DNA of 64,000 nt from Candidatus Melainabacteria bacterium (GTDB lineage Bacteria > Cyanobacteriota > Vampirovibrionia > Obscuribacterales > Obscuribacteraceae): positions 1 to 64,000 of the forward strand of contig JACRFZ010000115.1 in the NCBI GenBank assembly GCA_016212515.1, given 5' to 3'. Positions 34,927 through 43,859 of the stretch are shown here, in pieces. Under the pieces are notes generated by a model. That model did no database searches, had not been told where the DNA came from, and saw only the letters and a program-made list of their open reading frames with translations. The first letter of the stretch is position 1; each line of letters starts with the position of its first letter. The position numbers and the translations under genes are program-made.

Positions 34927-36021
34927 ATGGGCACTGCATTGGCAATTACATCCAAGCTCTCGAAAATAGCCGACCTTACCAGAGTCAATCAATGGTGGGC
35001 CTTCAAATTGCCTTTGCCTATCGGTATTGCCTGCGCCTACGCATACAGCAATCAGATAGGTGCCGGTCCCTTTGAAGTCGCGGCCTTGCTCTTGTTGCTT
35101 TGCGGTGTAACAGCCGCGCTGTTTGCCAGTGTGATCAATGATATTGCCGATCTCGAACAAGATAAATTGGCCGGCAAGGCAAGGGCAATAGTCAAGTTCG
35201 GTTCAACCGGGAGAAGCCTCTTACTTTCTGCGGTGGTCGGTCTTTCTATCGCCACCGCATTGACTTTGCAAAAATACTGCCATCCCTATGCCTGCCTCAC
35301 CTACGTTGCAATCATTGCGGTATTCATGGCGTACTCGATTGAGCCGGTACGTCTTAAAAGGAGAAGTTATTGGGGTCTGATCGCAGTCGCTCTTGGTGAG
35401 CATGTACTGCCTACCTTGCTGGCGCTCTTTCTCTTATTGCCTCTGGCTTCAACGGCTGATCTCTGGCAGTGGCTGTTAAGTGCCGGAGTCTGGAGCTTTG
35501 CTTTTGGTTTGAGAGGAATCATCTGGCACCAGATCTCAGATCTCAGAGCCGACGAACTTGGCAAGTGTGCCACGGCCGCTACAACCATCGGCGAGAAGAA
35601 TCTAGCCCTGGCTGCCGGCTGCTTTATTTTCCCACTGGAGCTATTGAGTTTTGGATATCTATTGATATTGAGCGACAACGTGCTTTCCTATGTCTTTCTG
35701 TTGCTGCACGTGGTCGTTGAGTACTTGAATTTTAAGTATATGCAGGCCGGTCTTATTATCGTGAGTCCGAAGGAAAACGGGCGTTTCATACTCTTCGAGT
35801 ACTACCAGTTATTCCTTCCTCTTTCAATGCTCTTGAGTCTGACCATGCATGAGAGCGCCTATGGAATCGCCTTATTAGTTTTCATGATTCTATTTGCCGA
35901 ACCCATTCAGCGGCTCCTGAAAATACTCCTGCACCTGATCCGCTGGCGAGTTCTGCCGGTAGCTTTCGACCGTTCCAAACAAAGTGACTGTGCTGGACTG
36001 GAGCGATTCGAGCAACTCTAG
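34927..36021 (+). CDS. UbiA-family prenyltransferase-like membrane protein
   Basis: The 364-residue protein has about eight to nine membrane helices. It shows the first Mg-diphosphate motif NDIADLEQD (N71, D72, D75, D79) and a second Asp pair in SDLRADELGK near residue 200, as in UbiA enzymes that attach prenyl chains to aromatic or sugar acceptors. Relatives also include decaprenyl-phosphate phosphoribose synthases. It directly follows the glycosyltransferase-methyltransferase fusion, so a lipid-linked saccharide pathway is a reasonable guess, but the acceptor is unknown. The ATG at 34927 is used. Confidence 0.8.
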   Translation: MGTALAITSKLSKIADLTRVNQWWAFKLPLPIGIACAYAYSNQIGAGPFEVAALLLLLCGVTAALFASVINDIADLEQDKLAGKARAIVKFGSTGRSLLLSAVVGLSIATALTLQKYCHPYACLTYVAIIAVFMAYSIEPVRLKRRSYWGLIAVALGEHVLPTLLALFLLLPLASTADLWQWLLSAGVWSFAFGLRGIIWHQISDLRADELGKCATAATTIGEKNLALAAGCFIFPLELLSFGYLLILSDNVLSYVFLLLHVVVEYLNFKYMQAGLIIVSPKENGRFILFEYYQLFLPLSMLLSLTMHESAYGIALLVFMILFAEPIQRLLKILLHLIRWRVLPVAFDRSKQSDCAGLERFEQL

Positions 36022-36165
36022 CTGAAAAGTAATCTTCTAGGGTTTATCTTCACCCTGCCGCGCTTGTGACCGCGGTGTTAAGGGCCACCGGCAATTGAGA
36101 GGGTAGAATGTTAGAGCGGGTTTAATTTAAGCTCCATTCCCCCTTTCAGGTTTTACGGTTTCCAA

Positions 36166-37947
36166 GTGAAACTTCGCTTCTCCCAGCAGGTGCTCCTCTT
36201 AATTAGCCTACCGCTCCTTTTCCAGGTGGCTTTTATTGGGCTTCTCACGGCCAATCTAATTGAACTGAGAAACTCCTATCAAAAGGAGTCGGCCATTGCT
36301 GATGTCATGATATCTTTCAACAATTTTCTCTCTCAGATTGTCACTTGTGCCGGCGCCCAGGCACTCTTTCAGATTTCCAAGGATGCTAAGAACAGGCAAT
36401 CCTTCGAGCAGAGCCTTATCGCCATGCGGGCAGAGCAGAAAACTCTGCGCAACATGCTCATGCCTTTGGAGAGAGTTCGCAGTGAGGCTACCGAACTGGA
36501 CGGACTTTTTACCTCGCTGGATGATTCCTTTCAAAAGGGGATGCGGGCTCTCGATACTCAGGACCAGGTAGATGCTACCGTGGCTTATATTCAGGCTCGT
36601 CGCACTACTGTCAAGGTCGAGAATCTGGCCCGGCGCCTGCGCCTTAAATTGAATGAGCAAAGACAGATCTTTGCCGAAAGGCAGGCGCAGACAAGTACTC
36701 GCACCTATATACTGGTGGGCGCCGGTTTTGTATTCAACATATTACTGGCGCTTCTACTCTTTCTCTATTTTCAGCGCCGCACATCCAGGCGCTTTGCTCT
36801 ACTTACGGAAAATATCACAGCCCTTGGTCTGGAGCGACCGCTTCTAAATGCCCTTGCCGGTGTGGACGAACTGGCTCAACTGGACCGCACCCTGCATAAA
36901 GTGTCGGAGTCTCTGAAGGAAGCCCGCATCAAAGAGCAAGCGATTTTGACCAATGCTGCCGATTTCATTTGCTCAATTGATGCCGGTTTGCGCCTGACGG
37001 CCATCAATCCGGCCGTGGAAGCCGTCTTTGCCGTCAGTCAGGATGAATTGCTTGGGCGCAATATCAACTCGCTGGTGCCCGCTAAGAAAGCGCAGTTCGT
37101 GCTGGAACGCTTCAAGCAGATTGCCCAGGATAGAGCCGGCTCGTTTGAGCTGGCCATCGTCAACCACGACGGAAGGGAAGTAGAGTTATCCTGGAATGTG
37201 ATCTGGTCCGAGCCGCTTCAGAGCTACTTCTGCGTGGCTCACGATATCACCGAGCGCAAGAAATTGGAGCGTTTGAAGCAGGAGTTTGTAGCCATGCTTT
37301 CTCACGATATGCGTGCGCCGCTTACTTCACTGCAACTGACGTTGAATGTGCTCTCCTCCACCGCTGATCAGTTGAATGAGAAATCGGCTCAGCGTGTGGC
37401 CCGGGCCGAAGCCTCGGTGAAAGTGCTGGTAGATATGATCAGCGAACTGTTGGAGATGGAGAAGCTACAGTCGGATGTCTTCGTTCTGGAATGCCAGACT
37501 TGCTCTTTGAATAGTCTGGTGGAAGAGGCGCTTTCACTGGTGGAGGAAAGCGGTAAAGCCAAACAGCTTAGCCTCAGGAAGGCTCTGGAGCCAATAGAAG
37601 TTAGCTGTGACGGTGAACGTATTGTGCGAGTCTTGACCAACTTGCTCTTCAATGCCATCAAGTTTTCACCACAAGGAGGGCAAATCGCCGTCATCACAAG
37701 AAGAAGCGGTGAGTTCGTGACAGTAGAAGTGTCCGATCAGGGTCCGGGTATACCGGAGAACATGCAAGAGCTGGTGTTCGAGCGGTTTCGTCAGGTAGAC
37801 TCGGCTGAAGGGCGGGGGGCGTCAGCCTCGGGCACCGGTCTGGGTCTGGCCATCTGTAAGGCTATAATCGCCGCCCACAGGGGTGAGATAGGCGTTCGCA
37901 GCCAGTTGGGGAAAGGCAGTGTATTCTGGTTTAAAATACCTGTTTAG
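36166..37947 (+). CDS. Membrane sensor histidine kinase with PAS domain
   Basis: The 593 residues run: membrane helix (about 8-28), periplasmic helical sensor (about 30-178, CHASE3-like), second membrane helix (about 180-203), HAMP-like linker, PAS (about 255-355), HisKA with MLSHDMRAPLTSLQ (phospho-accepting H380), and HATPase with NLLFNAIKFSPQGG, DQGPGIPENM and GTGLGLAICKAI. It senses an unknown signal and passes phosphate to a response regulator. None is adjacent: the next gene is a TPR protein and the nearest regulator lies at 62.6 kb, so the partner is unknown. GTG start at 36166. Confidence 0.92.
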   Translation: MKLRFSQQVLLLISLPLLFQVAFIGLLTANLIELRNSYQKESAIADVMISFNNFLSQIVTCAGAQALFQISKDAKNRQSFEQSLIAMRAEQKTLRNMLMPLERVRSEATELDGLFTSLDDSFQKGMRALDTQDQVDATVAYIQARRTTVKVENLARRLRLKLNEQRQIFAERQAQTSTRTYILVGAGFVFNILLALLLFLYFQRRTSRRFALLTENITALGLERPLLNALAGVDELAQLDRTLHKVSESLKEARIKEQAILTNAADFICSIDAGLRLTAINPAVEAVFAVSQDELLGRNINSLVPAKKAQFVLERFKQIAQDRAGSFELAIVNHDGREVELSWNVIWSEPLQSYFCVAHDITERKKLERLKQEFVAMLSHDMRAPLTSLQLTLNVLSSTADQLNEKSAQRVARAEASVKVLVDMISELLEMEKLQSDVFVLECQTCSLNSLVEEALSLVEESGKAKQLSLRKALEPIEVSCDGERIVRVLTNLLFNAIKFSPQGGQIAVITRRSGEFVTVEVSDQGPGIPENMQELVFERFRQVDSAEGRGASASGTGLGLAICKAIIAAHRGEIGVRSQLGKGSVFWFKIPV

Positions 37948-37985
37948 ATTCGAATTTATTTAGAGGAAGCCAGGAGTTTTGGTCG

Positions 37986-39320
37986 GTGTTCTTGTCAGGC
38001 AGTGCTAAAAACAGGTACTCTCGCTTAAAGTGTAAGGCGCTGCAAGTCGGCTTCACTCTGACTTTTATTTCCATGAGCTTTGCTCTGGTATCGTATATGA
38101 TACCGATACCGCCTGTGTTGGCCGGCACTGTCGGGCTCAACACTGTCAGGCGCTATGCTGACGATGACGATCGCTTCAGCTTGAATCATTTTATGAATAC
38201 GCATCCTGACTTGCAGAAGAATGCCGAGGCTATGGAGTTATGGGGGCTTTCCATGCTCTCCAATAAACGCAATCAGGAGGCTCTGCGCACGCTATCACAG
38301 GCTAATGCCCTGGCCAAGGGTAATTTCAATACCGCATCCTCTCTGGCCTATGGTCTTTGTTTGACGGGCAAGGGCGACCAGGGCATGTCTTTGATAGACA
38401 AGGTGTTGGCCGGCGATGCTGATAATTGTCGCGCTCTTACGGTCAAATCTCTCTTACTCGGTCTCAGCGGCAAAGAAGTAGGCGCTGATCAGTGTTTGAA
38501 ACATGCCGAGAGCGTCCTGAAAGACAAAAAGAAAGACGAGTATTTCCTGGTTAAGGCCCGCATTGACACTGCCTTGCGGCGCTTTCACTCGGCCCAGGCC
38601 CTGGAACTGGCCGATGCCTATGTCAAAGGACATCCAGGCAATGTGCGGGCCCTTGTTTTGAGGGCTGAGACCAAGAGATTTCTTGGTAAGTCAGAGGCTG
38701 CCATAAAGGACTTTGATGAAGTTCTCAGACTTCGAAGGGATCACGCCACTGCCCTCAAGTTGAATGGCGACTTGAACCGCCAGGCTGGGCACTATGAGAA
38801 GGCTATCTCCTTATATGAAAGATTTCGGGGGGATGGGCAAGATACTTCCCGCAAGGATCTCTCTTCCAAGGCAACGGCAGAATGTTATGAAAAGCTCCGC
38901 CGCTATAAAGAGGCACTCAAGGCTCGCAACGAGTGGCTTGGTATGCGTCTGTCTGCCAACGGTTTGACCTGGAAGTCTCTGGAGACTGTAAAGAACTTGA
39001 ATCTGCAACTGGCGCGGGAGCTTTTGACCCGCTCCTTCAATCAAGTTGAGCTTGGTCTATATAAAGATGCCCTCAAGGACCTCAATTTGATTTTGCGCCA
39101 TTACCCGCGCATGGCCTCCGCTCTTGAGCGCCGCGCCATCTGTCTGACCAGACTGAAAAGATATAAGGAAGCGCTGGCCGACTACAATCAACTGATTCTG
39201 GAGCAGTCCCAGTACCCCCGCTGGTATAAAGAGCGGGGCAAAGTATATGAAAGCCTCGGCGAGAAGTCTAAGGCCCGGGCCGATGAGGCGCGATTTGCCG
39301 AACTTTCTAAGCTTGATTGA
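37986..39320 (+). CDS. Secreted TPR-repeat protein
   Basis: The 444-residue protein begins with a basic stretch and a signal-peptide core (VGFTLTFISMSFALVSYMI) ending near VLAG. The rest is built of TPR-like helical pairs, clearest in LGKSEAAIKDFDEVLRLRRD, AGHYEKAISLYERF, YKDALKDLNLILRHYPRMAS and RYKEALADYNQLILEQSQYP. A periplasmic scaffold is likely, partner unknown. It follows the sensor kinase by 38 bp, so the two may be co-transcribed. GTG start at 37986 is tentative. Confidence 0.8.
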   Translation: MFLSGSAKNRYSRLKCKALQVGFTLTFISMSFALVSYMIPIPPVLAGTVGLNTVRRYADDDDRFSLNHFMNTHPDLQKNAEAMELWGLSMLSNKRNQEALRTLSQANALAKGNFNTASSLAYGLCLTGKGDQGMSLIDKVLAGDADNCRALTVKSLLLGLSGKEVGADQCLKHAESVLKDKKKDEYFLVKARIDTALRRFHSAQALELADAYVKGHPGNVRALVLRAETKRFLGKSEAAIKDFDEVLRLRRDHATALKLNGDLNRQAGHYEKAISLYERFRGDGQDTSRKDLSSKATAECYEKLRRYKEALKARNEWLGMRLSANGLTWKSLETVKNLNLQLARELLTRSFNQVELGLYKDALKDLNLILRHYPRMASALERRAICLTRLKRYKEALADYNQLILEQSQYPRWYKERGKVYESLGEKSKARADEARFAELSKLD

Positions 39321-39540
39321 AGCTCTGTGGGGCTTTGAGGAAACGTTTGGGTGAATTTTTCAGGTTCACTTCCATGTCAACCTGGTGTCAACTTGCGGCC
39401 TTAGATTAGGAGCACGGAAAGAGATGCACGCCCCCGCAGCGCTACCCCAAAAGACAAAGTTCTAGAGCAAGCTGTAATACAAGTGACCGCCTCTTTCGAT
39501 TCTAAGCTTCGATTTCTATTTTCTTCTGGAGGTTCTTACC

Positions 39541-40158
39541 ATGAAATTCGCTACCAATGATTTCGCTGATTCTTCCGTGGCCCGCATTGAGAAGCCTGCT
39601 GCCAGGCTCTACGACGAGTCCTATGGCAACTCTGCCATTGAAGCGATGAAACTACTGGCCAACAAGAAGGCTAAAGCCTACGAGAACAGCCTTCCAGAGC
39701 TCAGCTTCTGCGACAAAGAAGGAAACAAGATTGATAAAGACGACGCCATCCGGGGCGCCAAGAAAGATAAGGAACTTGAAGGCAAGAAATTCGAAAAAGA
39801 CGGCGGCATGAAGGATAACTACCTCAAGAAATTCGAGAAAGATGGCGGCATGAAGGATGAATTGCCGGAAGGTAAAAAGTACTTCGATGATGGTGGTATG
39901 AAGGACGGCTTCTCCGAAGGCAAGAAAATAATCAAAGATGGTGGACCGAAAGATCCGGTCGGTGATGTGCAAGTCGGAGGCGGTGACAAGAAGCCACCAG
40001 CCGCTGAAGTTCAGGTCGGCGGTGGTCAATTGAAAGACTGGTTCCGGGGAGAGAACCGGGAAGGCAACACTCCCAGCGACAATGGCACTTCTTCCGGGCG
40101 CTCCGATGGGAATTTCCAGCCCAATCTTCCCGGCTATCAGGAAGGCGAGAATCGCTAG
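39541..40158 (+). CDS. Hydrophilic repeat protein with DGGMKD motifs, unknown function
   Basis: I do not recognise a family. The ATG at 39541 has a strong ctggagg site. The 205-residue protein has no signal peptide and no membrane helix. Residues about 82-138 hold four imperfect units, KKFEKDGGMKD twice, then KKYFDDGGMKD and KKIIKDGGPKD, joined by short linkers. Two copies of VQVGGG follow, then a Gly/Asn/Ser-rich tail. The alternating Lys and Asp/Gly pattern suggests a disordered or ion-binding protein. A strong hairpin terminator follows, so the gene is probably well expressed as a single unit. Confidence 0.7.
   Translation: MKFATNDFADSSVARIEKPAARLYDESYGNSAIEAMKLLANKKAKAYENSLPELSFCDKEGNKIDKDDAIRGAKKDKELEGKKFEKDGGMKDNYLKKFEKDGGMKDELPEGKKYFDDGGMKDGFSEGKKIIKDGGPKDPVGDVQVGGGDKKPPAAEVQVGGGQLKDWFRGENREGNTPSDNGTSSGRSDGNFQPNLPGYQEGENR
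39784..39954 (+). repeat. In-gene tandem repeat encoding (K)KxxxDGGxKD units
   Basis: Four imperfect coding repeats of about 13-17 codons, the first two nearly identical at DNA level (aagaaattcgaaaaagacgg at 39784 and its copy at 39826). They suggest recent internal duplication. Confidence 0.75.
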
Positions 40159-40190
40159 GTTAGGTTCTCTGAAATGTTTTCAAACGGGGG

Positions 40191-40219
40191 GAAGAGGGGC
40201 CAAAAGCCCCTCTTCGACT
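40191..40219 (+). terminator. Hairpin terminator after the repeat protein gene
   Basis: A perfect 10-bp stem gaagaggggc/gcccctcttc (40191-40200 with 40206-40215) closes a caaaa loop. The T-tail is weak. It may act for both this gene and the convergent minus-strand gene. Confidence 0.7.
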
Positions 40220-40331
40220 TGCGTGCAAGTTGAGGAGGCTAAATCATGGTTATTTGGCTAATGAAAAGCAGGCGTGCTAAAGGTTGACTTGCCGCTGTGG
40301 CGAAAGAGTCCGCCGGCTTTGTTTTAGAGTG

Positions 40332-40685
40332 TTAGGTGTTGGTTTGGTCGGATATTTCTGATTTCACTGGCTGTCGGCACTTTATCCAAATTAGCAAGGG
40401 ACCCAGACAGGTTCCGATGAGGAGGAACGATAAACAATCAGCTTCATTTCTTGCAAGTGTCAGCAGAAATCCTTGCTGCATCAAATCTTGTAGAACCTTT
40501 GGTGTTTTAAGCCCCTCGGCCCCGTATTGCTGCTCTAAAGACATGTTCAGGGCAAGAACCATCTGAGCGGGACCCGCTTGCTTACTGGGTCTCATGAAGA
40601 GAGCTCCCGGAAAAACAACCAATGAAGCACTGATCAGAAAACCGGCGAGCGCTGAATTAATGACTTTGAGTAGTGTGGATTTCAC
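40332..40685 (-). CDS. Small two-helix membrane protein, unknown
   Basis: I do not recognise this 117-residue protein. It has a hydrophobic N-terminal segment (VINSALAGFLISASLVVFPG) and a second near residues 84-100 (SFLLIGTCLGPLLIWI). A polar loop between them (EQQYGAEGLKTPKVLQDLM) looks like a folded helix. The C-terminus is polar. The GTG start at 40685 has no clear ribosome-binding site, so the gene call is moderate. It is convergent with the repeat-protein gene. Confidence 0.5.
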   Translation of the reverse strand: MKSTLLKVINSALAGFLISASLVVFPGALFMRPSKQAGPAQMVLALNMSLEQQYGAEGLKTPKVLQDLMQQGFLLTLARNEADCLSFLLIGTCLGPLLIWIKCRQPVKSEISDQTNT

Positions 40686-40856
40686 GATTCTGAACCATTA
40701 CCCAGTAAACGCGACCTTTCTGCGTTCTACACCATCATAGCAAGTTAAGTTACAAGAGCATTTTGGTGACTGCTCTCCTTGCCAGACCTGCTGGTACAAG
40801 CATAGAATTTACCTATTGCCGAGTTGCTTACTGAGTTGTTTAGGGATTAACGGTTG

Positions 40857-41630
40857 ATGGGAAGTTTTTTCAAGAAGCGACGCCGAGTTCTTATTGCTAT
40901 GGCGGCTGTGATGCTTCTTTGTTCCTTCCTGACTCCCTATCCTATAAAGGTGCTTCGTCGCATCAAGCGGATGGTAGTGAGTGTGGTGGAGCGTAAGCCG
41001 GTTGTTGAACCACCAATTATCTACACCGCTGAAGATCAGATTGCCACTTATGGAGCCGCCGCCCGAGCAAGACTGCAACCGAAGTTTCAAGCAAAAGGGT
41101 TAGCCTATCCGCCTCAGCGGCTGACAATGGTGGTGATTAAGTCCACCAAGCAGCTCATGCTCTATGCTTGTGCCGCTGATTCTTCCTACAAATACATATG
41201 TTCTTATCCCGTTCTTGCCGCCAGCGGTGTGCTCGGTCCCAAACTCAGAGAAGGTGACTGCCAGGTGCCGGAGGGGTTGTATAACCTTACTCTTGAACCC
41301 AATACCCCTTACCATTTAGCCCTTCGCTTGAACTACCCAAACCCCACCGATTGGGCCCATGCCAAAGAAGACGGTCGTGAACAGCCTGGTAGCGACATTC
41401 TGGTGCACGGCAACGAATGTTCTATTGGCTGCATAGCCATGGGTGATCCCGTCAGTGAGGATTTGTTTGTGGCGGCTTACGATACTGCCGACAAGAATTT
41501 GCCGCTGATTATCGCGCCTGTGGATTTTCGCACCACTGCCATTCCGGCAGCTAGTGCAACTGATCCGAAATGGCTGCCGGAACTCTATGGTCAGATTAAG
41601 GCGGCATTGGCGGAGTTGCCGGTAAACTAG
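40857..41630 (+). CDS. L,D-transpeptidase (YkuD-type) family protein
   Basis: The 257-residue protein has a basic N-terminus and one membrane helix (about 10-27), then a periplasmic domain. It shows VVIKSTKQLMLYACA (the strand that opens YkuD domains) and the catalytic block HGNECSIGCIAMGD (H184, C192), matching HGx(n)SxGCI. Such enzymes crosslink peptidoglycan by 3-3 bonds or attach lipoproteins, and are often resistant to most penicillins. There is no LysM domain. TTG at 40854 is an alternative start one codon pair upstream. Confidence 0.85.
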   Translation: MGSFFKKRRRVLIAMAAVMLLCSFLTPYPIKVLRRIKRMVVSVVERKPVVEPPIIYTAEDQIATYGAAARARLQPKFQAKGLAYPPQRLTMVVIKSTKQLMLYACAADSSYKYICSYPVLAASGVLGPKLREGDCQVPEGLYNLTLEPNTPYHLALRLNYPNPTDWAHAKEDGREQPGSDILVHGNECSIGCIAMGDPVSEDLFVAAYDTADKNLPLIIAPVDFRTTAIPAASATDPKWLPELYGQIKAALAELPVN

Positions 41631-41733
41631 GGTTTTGATTTGTGCGTAGGGCTCCTCAAGCATTGCCGTGCTCAAGTTTGCGATCGGTCTACCGGTCCTG
41701 ATTGGTCCATCTCCGACCATAAGAACTGGAGGT

Positions 41734-42144
41734 CTATAGTGAGAGGAATTTTGATAGTTGATCCAGATGCCTTCGCAGTGTTACTTTGCAGGATTCGTCA
41801 ATGTATATGTACCGGTAATTGTCGAATGCGCGTACGTCTCTGAATTCCTCTGTGTGAACGCCGCCGTACTTGTCATAAAACGCTATGTCAATTGGAGTAT
41901 ATTCTCCGGAGTGAGCTAGAATCGTGATTTTCTTATTCGCGCCGAGTTCTCGAATAGTAGTTTTACCTAAACCATAACCGAGTGTGACTCTCTCAATAGC
42001 TGATGGGCTGCAGTTCACTATTTCTACCAGGTAGTCTGAAGGGAAAAGTACAGTCCCGGTATAACTCATTCCAATTAGAAGTGCCGCAAATGAACAAAAA
42101 CCGCAAATGAAGCCCTTCTGAAATTGATTCGTTGCAACGCCCAT
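41734..42144 (-). CDS. Small membrane-anchored protein, unknown
   Basis: I do not recognise this 136-residue protein. A strong aaggag site precedes the ATG at 42144, which supports a real gene. After a short cytoplasmic start comes one membrane helix (about 10-33, FICGFCSFAALLIGMSYTG), then a predicted beta-rich domain of about 100 residues. It has TLGYGLGKTTIRELGANKK and ITILAHSGEYTPIDIAFYD, which read like an immunoglobulin-like or copper-binding-like sandwich. Location is probably periplasmic, anchored by the helix. Confidence 0.7.
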   Translation of the reverse strand: MGVATNQFQKGFICGFCSFAALLIGMSYTGTVLFPSDYLVEIVNCSPSAIERVTLGYGLGKTTIRELGANKKITILAHSGEYTPIDIAFYDKYGGVHTEEFRDVRAFDNYRYIYIDESCKVTLRRHLDQLSKFLSL

Positions 42145-42208
42145 TCCTAACTCCTTGAGCTTTATGTTAATTACGTATTGAAATGAAATTCGCTCTTACT
42201 TAAGCACC

Positions 42209-42766
42209 TCAGTTCCAATCGACTTGCTCCGGTCCCACTAGTTTGCCCTGCTTGAGTTTGAAATTCACGACCTTGCGCTTGGTGGGACCAGGCGCACTGT
42301 CATTTGGTCTATGAGTCATGATATCGAGCACCAAGGTTCTATTCTTGATAGTCAGGTGTCTCGTCTCACTGCGGTCACCGAGAGAACGCATCCCTACTTG
42401 CACCGGCTTGCCATCCTTGCAGATAAACACCGCCATGCGCATAAAGGCTCCGGAGCCGCCGTAGTTCTCATAATAGACCACTGCGCCGTCAGCCTGTCCA
42501 TCACCGTCAAGGTCACCCACTGCCGTCTTCAGTATTCTGCCGTTACCAGATTTGGTTGCATACTCACCGCTAGTAAATTTCAGCTGGTGCACGCCGTCAC
42601 CTTCCCAATCCGGGGCGTCTAAAGTGACATTGTTCAGTTGCGCGGTAGTCAACCCGGCGGCAAAAGCAGGTGGTGCGGTAAGTAATATAGCTGCAGCAGC
42701 AAACCGGACAGTGGCAGAATGCTGACTCCGGAAGAGTTTTTTAGACACCCGGTTTACTTTGTACAT
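42209..42766 (-). CDS. Secreted protein with calcium-binding-like DxDGDG loop
   Basis: This 185-residue protein has a clear signal peptide (FAAAAILLTAPPAFAAG). The mature part contains VGDLDGDGQADGAVVYYEN, an EF-hand or FG-GAP-type calcium loop, in a beta-rich setting (HLTIKNRTLVLDIMTHRPND). Proteins of this pattern are common periplasmic proteins of unknown role. The ATG at 42766 has aggggcggg upstream. It lies on the same strand as its neighbours on both sides. Confidence 0.75.
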   Translation of the reverse strand: MYKVNRVSKKLFRSQHSATVRFAAAAILLTAPPAFAAGLTTAQLNNVTLDAPDWEGDGVHQLKFTSGEYATKSGNGRILKTAVGDLDGDGQADGAVVYYENYGGSGAFMRMAVFICKDGKPVQVGMRSLGDRSETRHLTIKNRTLVLDIMTHRPNDSAPGPTKRKVVNFKLKQGKLVGPEQVDWN

Positions 42767-42912
42767 AAATCCCGCCCCTTACATTTTGCAAATGCAATTC
42801 TATCAGGCTGAGCGGGATCTTCTGACCATATCGAGCAAGACTAAGTTATCGCAGTCGCAATGAAGGCGGCAACTCGCAAGTGCGTTGCCAGTCTTCTTTG
42901 GAGGGCGCTGCC

Positions 42913-43695
42913 TTATCTAGGCTTGAACTCATTATAGAGTTGCATCTCGGGGTTTCTCTGCTCGTATCGGGGCTCGCGCATGCCATCGGCTTGGCGAAAA
43001 TGCCTGTAGTTGTTATCTATTTCTTCTTCCACTGCCTGCGGATATTTATATTCGCGGCCCAGAGGGCTATTGAGATCGTCTGCACGAGTGGTGTTCTGTT
43101 TGGGTTTTATTCCTAGATTTTCATTCATGTTGTCTTCTAACTGTCGCAGTTTGTTTTCATCGGCGTCTCTGTTTGCATCGCGCATGTCTGCAATTGATCT
43201 TTCACGTAGCGCTTCTTGGCTCTCTTTACCTGCCTCATCGGAATCTTTAGAGAGGCGCTGCAAATGCTCTCTAGACCTGTGTAGATCTTCATATGGGTTG
43301 GTTTGAAAGTCTAGCTCTTGTTTTTGATCGATTTCCTCGCCTATCTTGCCGGAGTCTAACAGGTCGATGCGATTGAGGTTCCTGACGGCATCATTGGTGT
43401 TGTTTCTAGCCAGTACGTCGATGTCTCTTATCTGACCGGTTTTGGCATCTAGTTGGGCTTCGTACCCCAGCATTTGTTCTGGTGTTCTGAAATGCTCTAG
43501 GTTGTGTTGGAAGACGGCATTGCTGAGAGAACGATTGAATTCCAGTAATTGCTGGGGATTCATGTTGTTAAGTTCATCTCTGAAGGCTGAGCCTGAGCCG
43601 CCTGATGAGATGTCTTCCACGATTTTGCCGGAGAGCGCGTCGAAGTTTTGAGGCATCTTTTGTGCAGTTGCTTCGTTGGAGTTATCGGTTGGCAT
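42913..43695 (-). CDS. Hydrophilic, probably coiled protein, unknown
   Basis: I do not recognise this 260-residue protein. ATG at 43695 behind a perfect aaggagg-type site sets the start. There is no signal peptide or membrane helix. The sequence is rich in Asn, Asp, Glu, Arg and Gln, with helical stretches (for example ELNNMNPQQLLEFNRSLSNA and REHLQRLSKDSDEAGKESQE) and a C-terminus rich in Arg, Tyr and Pro. It may be a structural or regulatory protein. It lies 164 bp downstream of the caspase cluster on the same strand and could be part of that unit. Confidence 0.65.
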   Translation of the reverse strand: MPTDNSNEATAQKMPQNFDALSGKIVEDISSGGSGSAFRDELNNMNPQQLLEFNRSLSNAVFQHNLEHFRTPEQMLGYEAQLDAKTGQIRDIDVLARNNTNDAVRNLNRIDLLDSGKIGEEIDQKQELDFQTNPYEDLHRSREHLQRLSKDSDEAGKESQEALRERSIADMRDANRDADENKLRQLEDNMNENLGIKPKQNTTRADDLNSPLGREYKYPQAVEEEIDNNYRHFRQADGMREPRYEQRNPEMQLYNEFKPR

Positions 43696-43859
43696 AGAAA
43701 ACCTCCTTGCCTGAAGGACTGCGTTCGGGAGCCGGCACGCAGTCACTTGGACAGGGCTGAGAACTTTTGTAAGGGAGCTAGTAAGGTAAGCAGAGCTTTG
43801 ATGCTCCTAGCTTAAGGCGGCAATGTTTCAGACTGGTTTCAGATTTACCGGGTAAGCTT

